A DNA stretch of 5,753 bases. Source: Rhodospirillales bacterium. Lineage in GTDB: Bacteria; Pseudomonadota; Alphaproteobacteria; Rhodospirillales; JAPHTL01. Made by a program: the position numbers and the translations under genes. Below are positions 5,344 to 5,753 of this stretch, piece by piece. Under the pieces are notes generated by a model. That model ran no database searches. It was not told the origin of the DNA and saw nothing but the letters and a program-made list of their open reading frames with translations. The DNA lies in the NCBI GenBank assembly GCA_026193355.1, contig JAPHTL010000214.1:1-5753 (forward strand). The letters run 5' to 3'. Position 1 is the first letter of the stretch. Each line of letters opens with the position of its first letter.

Positions 5344-5753
5344 CTAGTGGGACAGAAGGGCTGGCACGGTCAACTGTTGTAGAAGATCCCGCGTCACCGA
5401 TCCCTTGAATTTCTGGGTCAAGCCGCTGTGGCTATGGGACCCTATGACCAGAAGATCGGCGCTCTCATCGACAAGGCGGGACACCAGAAGGTTGGCCACC
5501 GGCACATCCGGATTCGATTCCTGTATCTCACGGGCCTTGATCCCGTGAATCATCAGGTGCTGGATGATGCCACGATTGTATTCGCCGTGTTTATCCAGAA
5601 TTTCCTTGGGCGGATTGATGGACAGAAGCGTGACAGCAGAAGAATCCTGCATCAGGGGAATGGCATCGTTGACAGCGCGAGCCGATTCGCGGCGCCCGTT
5701 CCAGCCGATCAGGACGCGCCGACCGATCTCCGTGAACGTTCCAGCGTACGGCA
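5344..5753 (-). CDS. Universal stress protein, UspA family (partial, C-terminal 135 residues)
   Basis: The reading frame stays open to the right edge, so the start lies outside the window. The ATG at 5652 is internal, since the frame upstream encodes IGRRVLIGWNGRRESARAV, the first strand and helix of a Usp domain. This domain continues through the LLVIGSHSHSGL and FKGSVTRDLL motifs to LTVPALLSH, the usual end of the fold. An IGRRVLIGWNG start preceded by other coding sequence is typical of the second domain of tandem Usp proteins of about 270-290 residues, which I infer here. These cytoplasmic proteins bind ATP or other nucleotides and are induced by stress. The nucleotide motif G-x2-G-x9-G-(S/T) appears as G-S-H-S-x9-G-S, with Ser in place of the second Gly, so ATP binding may be altered. 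The gene is convergent with glnA. Confidence 0.92.
   Translation of the reverse strand, partial: PYAGTFTEIGRRVLIGWNGRRESARAVNDAIPLMQDSSAVTLLSINPPKEILDKHGEYNRGIIQHLMIHGIKAREIQESNPDVPVANLLVSRLVDESADLLVIGSHSHSGLTQKFKGSVTRDLLQQLTVPALLSH

Noticed and set aside
1..5753. Mobile elements, CRISPR arrays, att sites or toxin-antitoxin genes
   Set aside because: No transposase, integrase, spaced direct repeats, or duplicated tRNA 3' end was seen. The genes are core metabolic ones with consistent composition.

Overview
The window looks like ordinary chromosomal DNA from a GC-rich alphaproteobacterium, built around the nitrogen-regulation operon glnB-glnA. Three things point there: the glnB-glnA pair (PII protein next to an adenylylatable type I glutamine synthetase), a -24/-12 (sigma-54) promoter in front of glnB, and the codon use. 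The tRNA-His gene encodes both the extra 5' G (G-1) and C73. Rhizobiales, Rhodobacterales and Caulobacterales are known to have largely lost this pair, so a Rhodospirillales-type organism (relatives of Azospirillum, Magnetospirillum, Rhodospirillum, Thalassospira) is the best guess. The genus cannot be fixed from the sequence alone.

Layout from left to right. A tRNA-His(GTG) gene lies at the left edge on the minus strand, with a recognisable promoter. A 270-base gene-free stretch with unusual G-runs follows. Next come two class I/II PLP-dependent aminotransferases transcribed away from each other (minus, then plus) from a spacer of about 108 bases. Between the second aminotransferase and glnB sits a 78-codon gene of unknown function, with a strong ribosome binding site, a hairpin-rich leader and a probable terminator. 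The sigma-54 promoter then starts the glnB-glnA operon, which ends in a near-perfect GC-rich terminator. The right edge holds the C-terminal 135 residues of a universal stress (UspA-family) protein on the minus strand, convergent with glnA and probably sharing that terminator.

How the genes work together. GlnA makes glutamine from glutamate and ammonia. GlnB senses 2-oxoglutarate and ATP/ADP and, through uridylylation at Tyr51, controls GlnA adenylylation (target Tyr402 here) and the NtrB/NtrC system that normally drives sigma-54 glnBA promoters. The two aminotransferases probably use glutamate/2-oxoglutarate or a related amino-group pair, so they act on the same metabolite pool, but nothing in the sequence shows shared regulation. 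I found no mobile element, CRISPR array or clear new multi-gene system. The least explained parts are the small gene, its structured leader, and the G-rich spacer.
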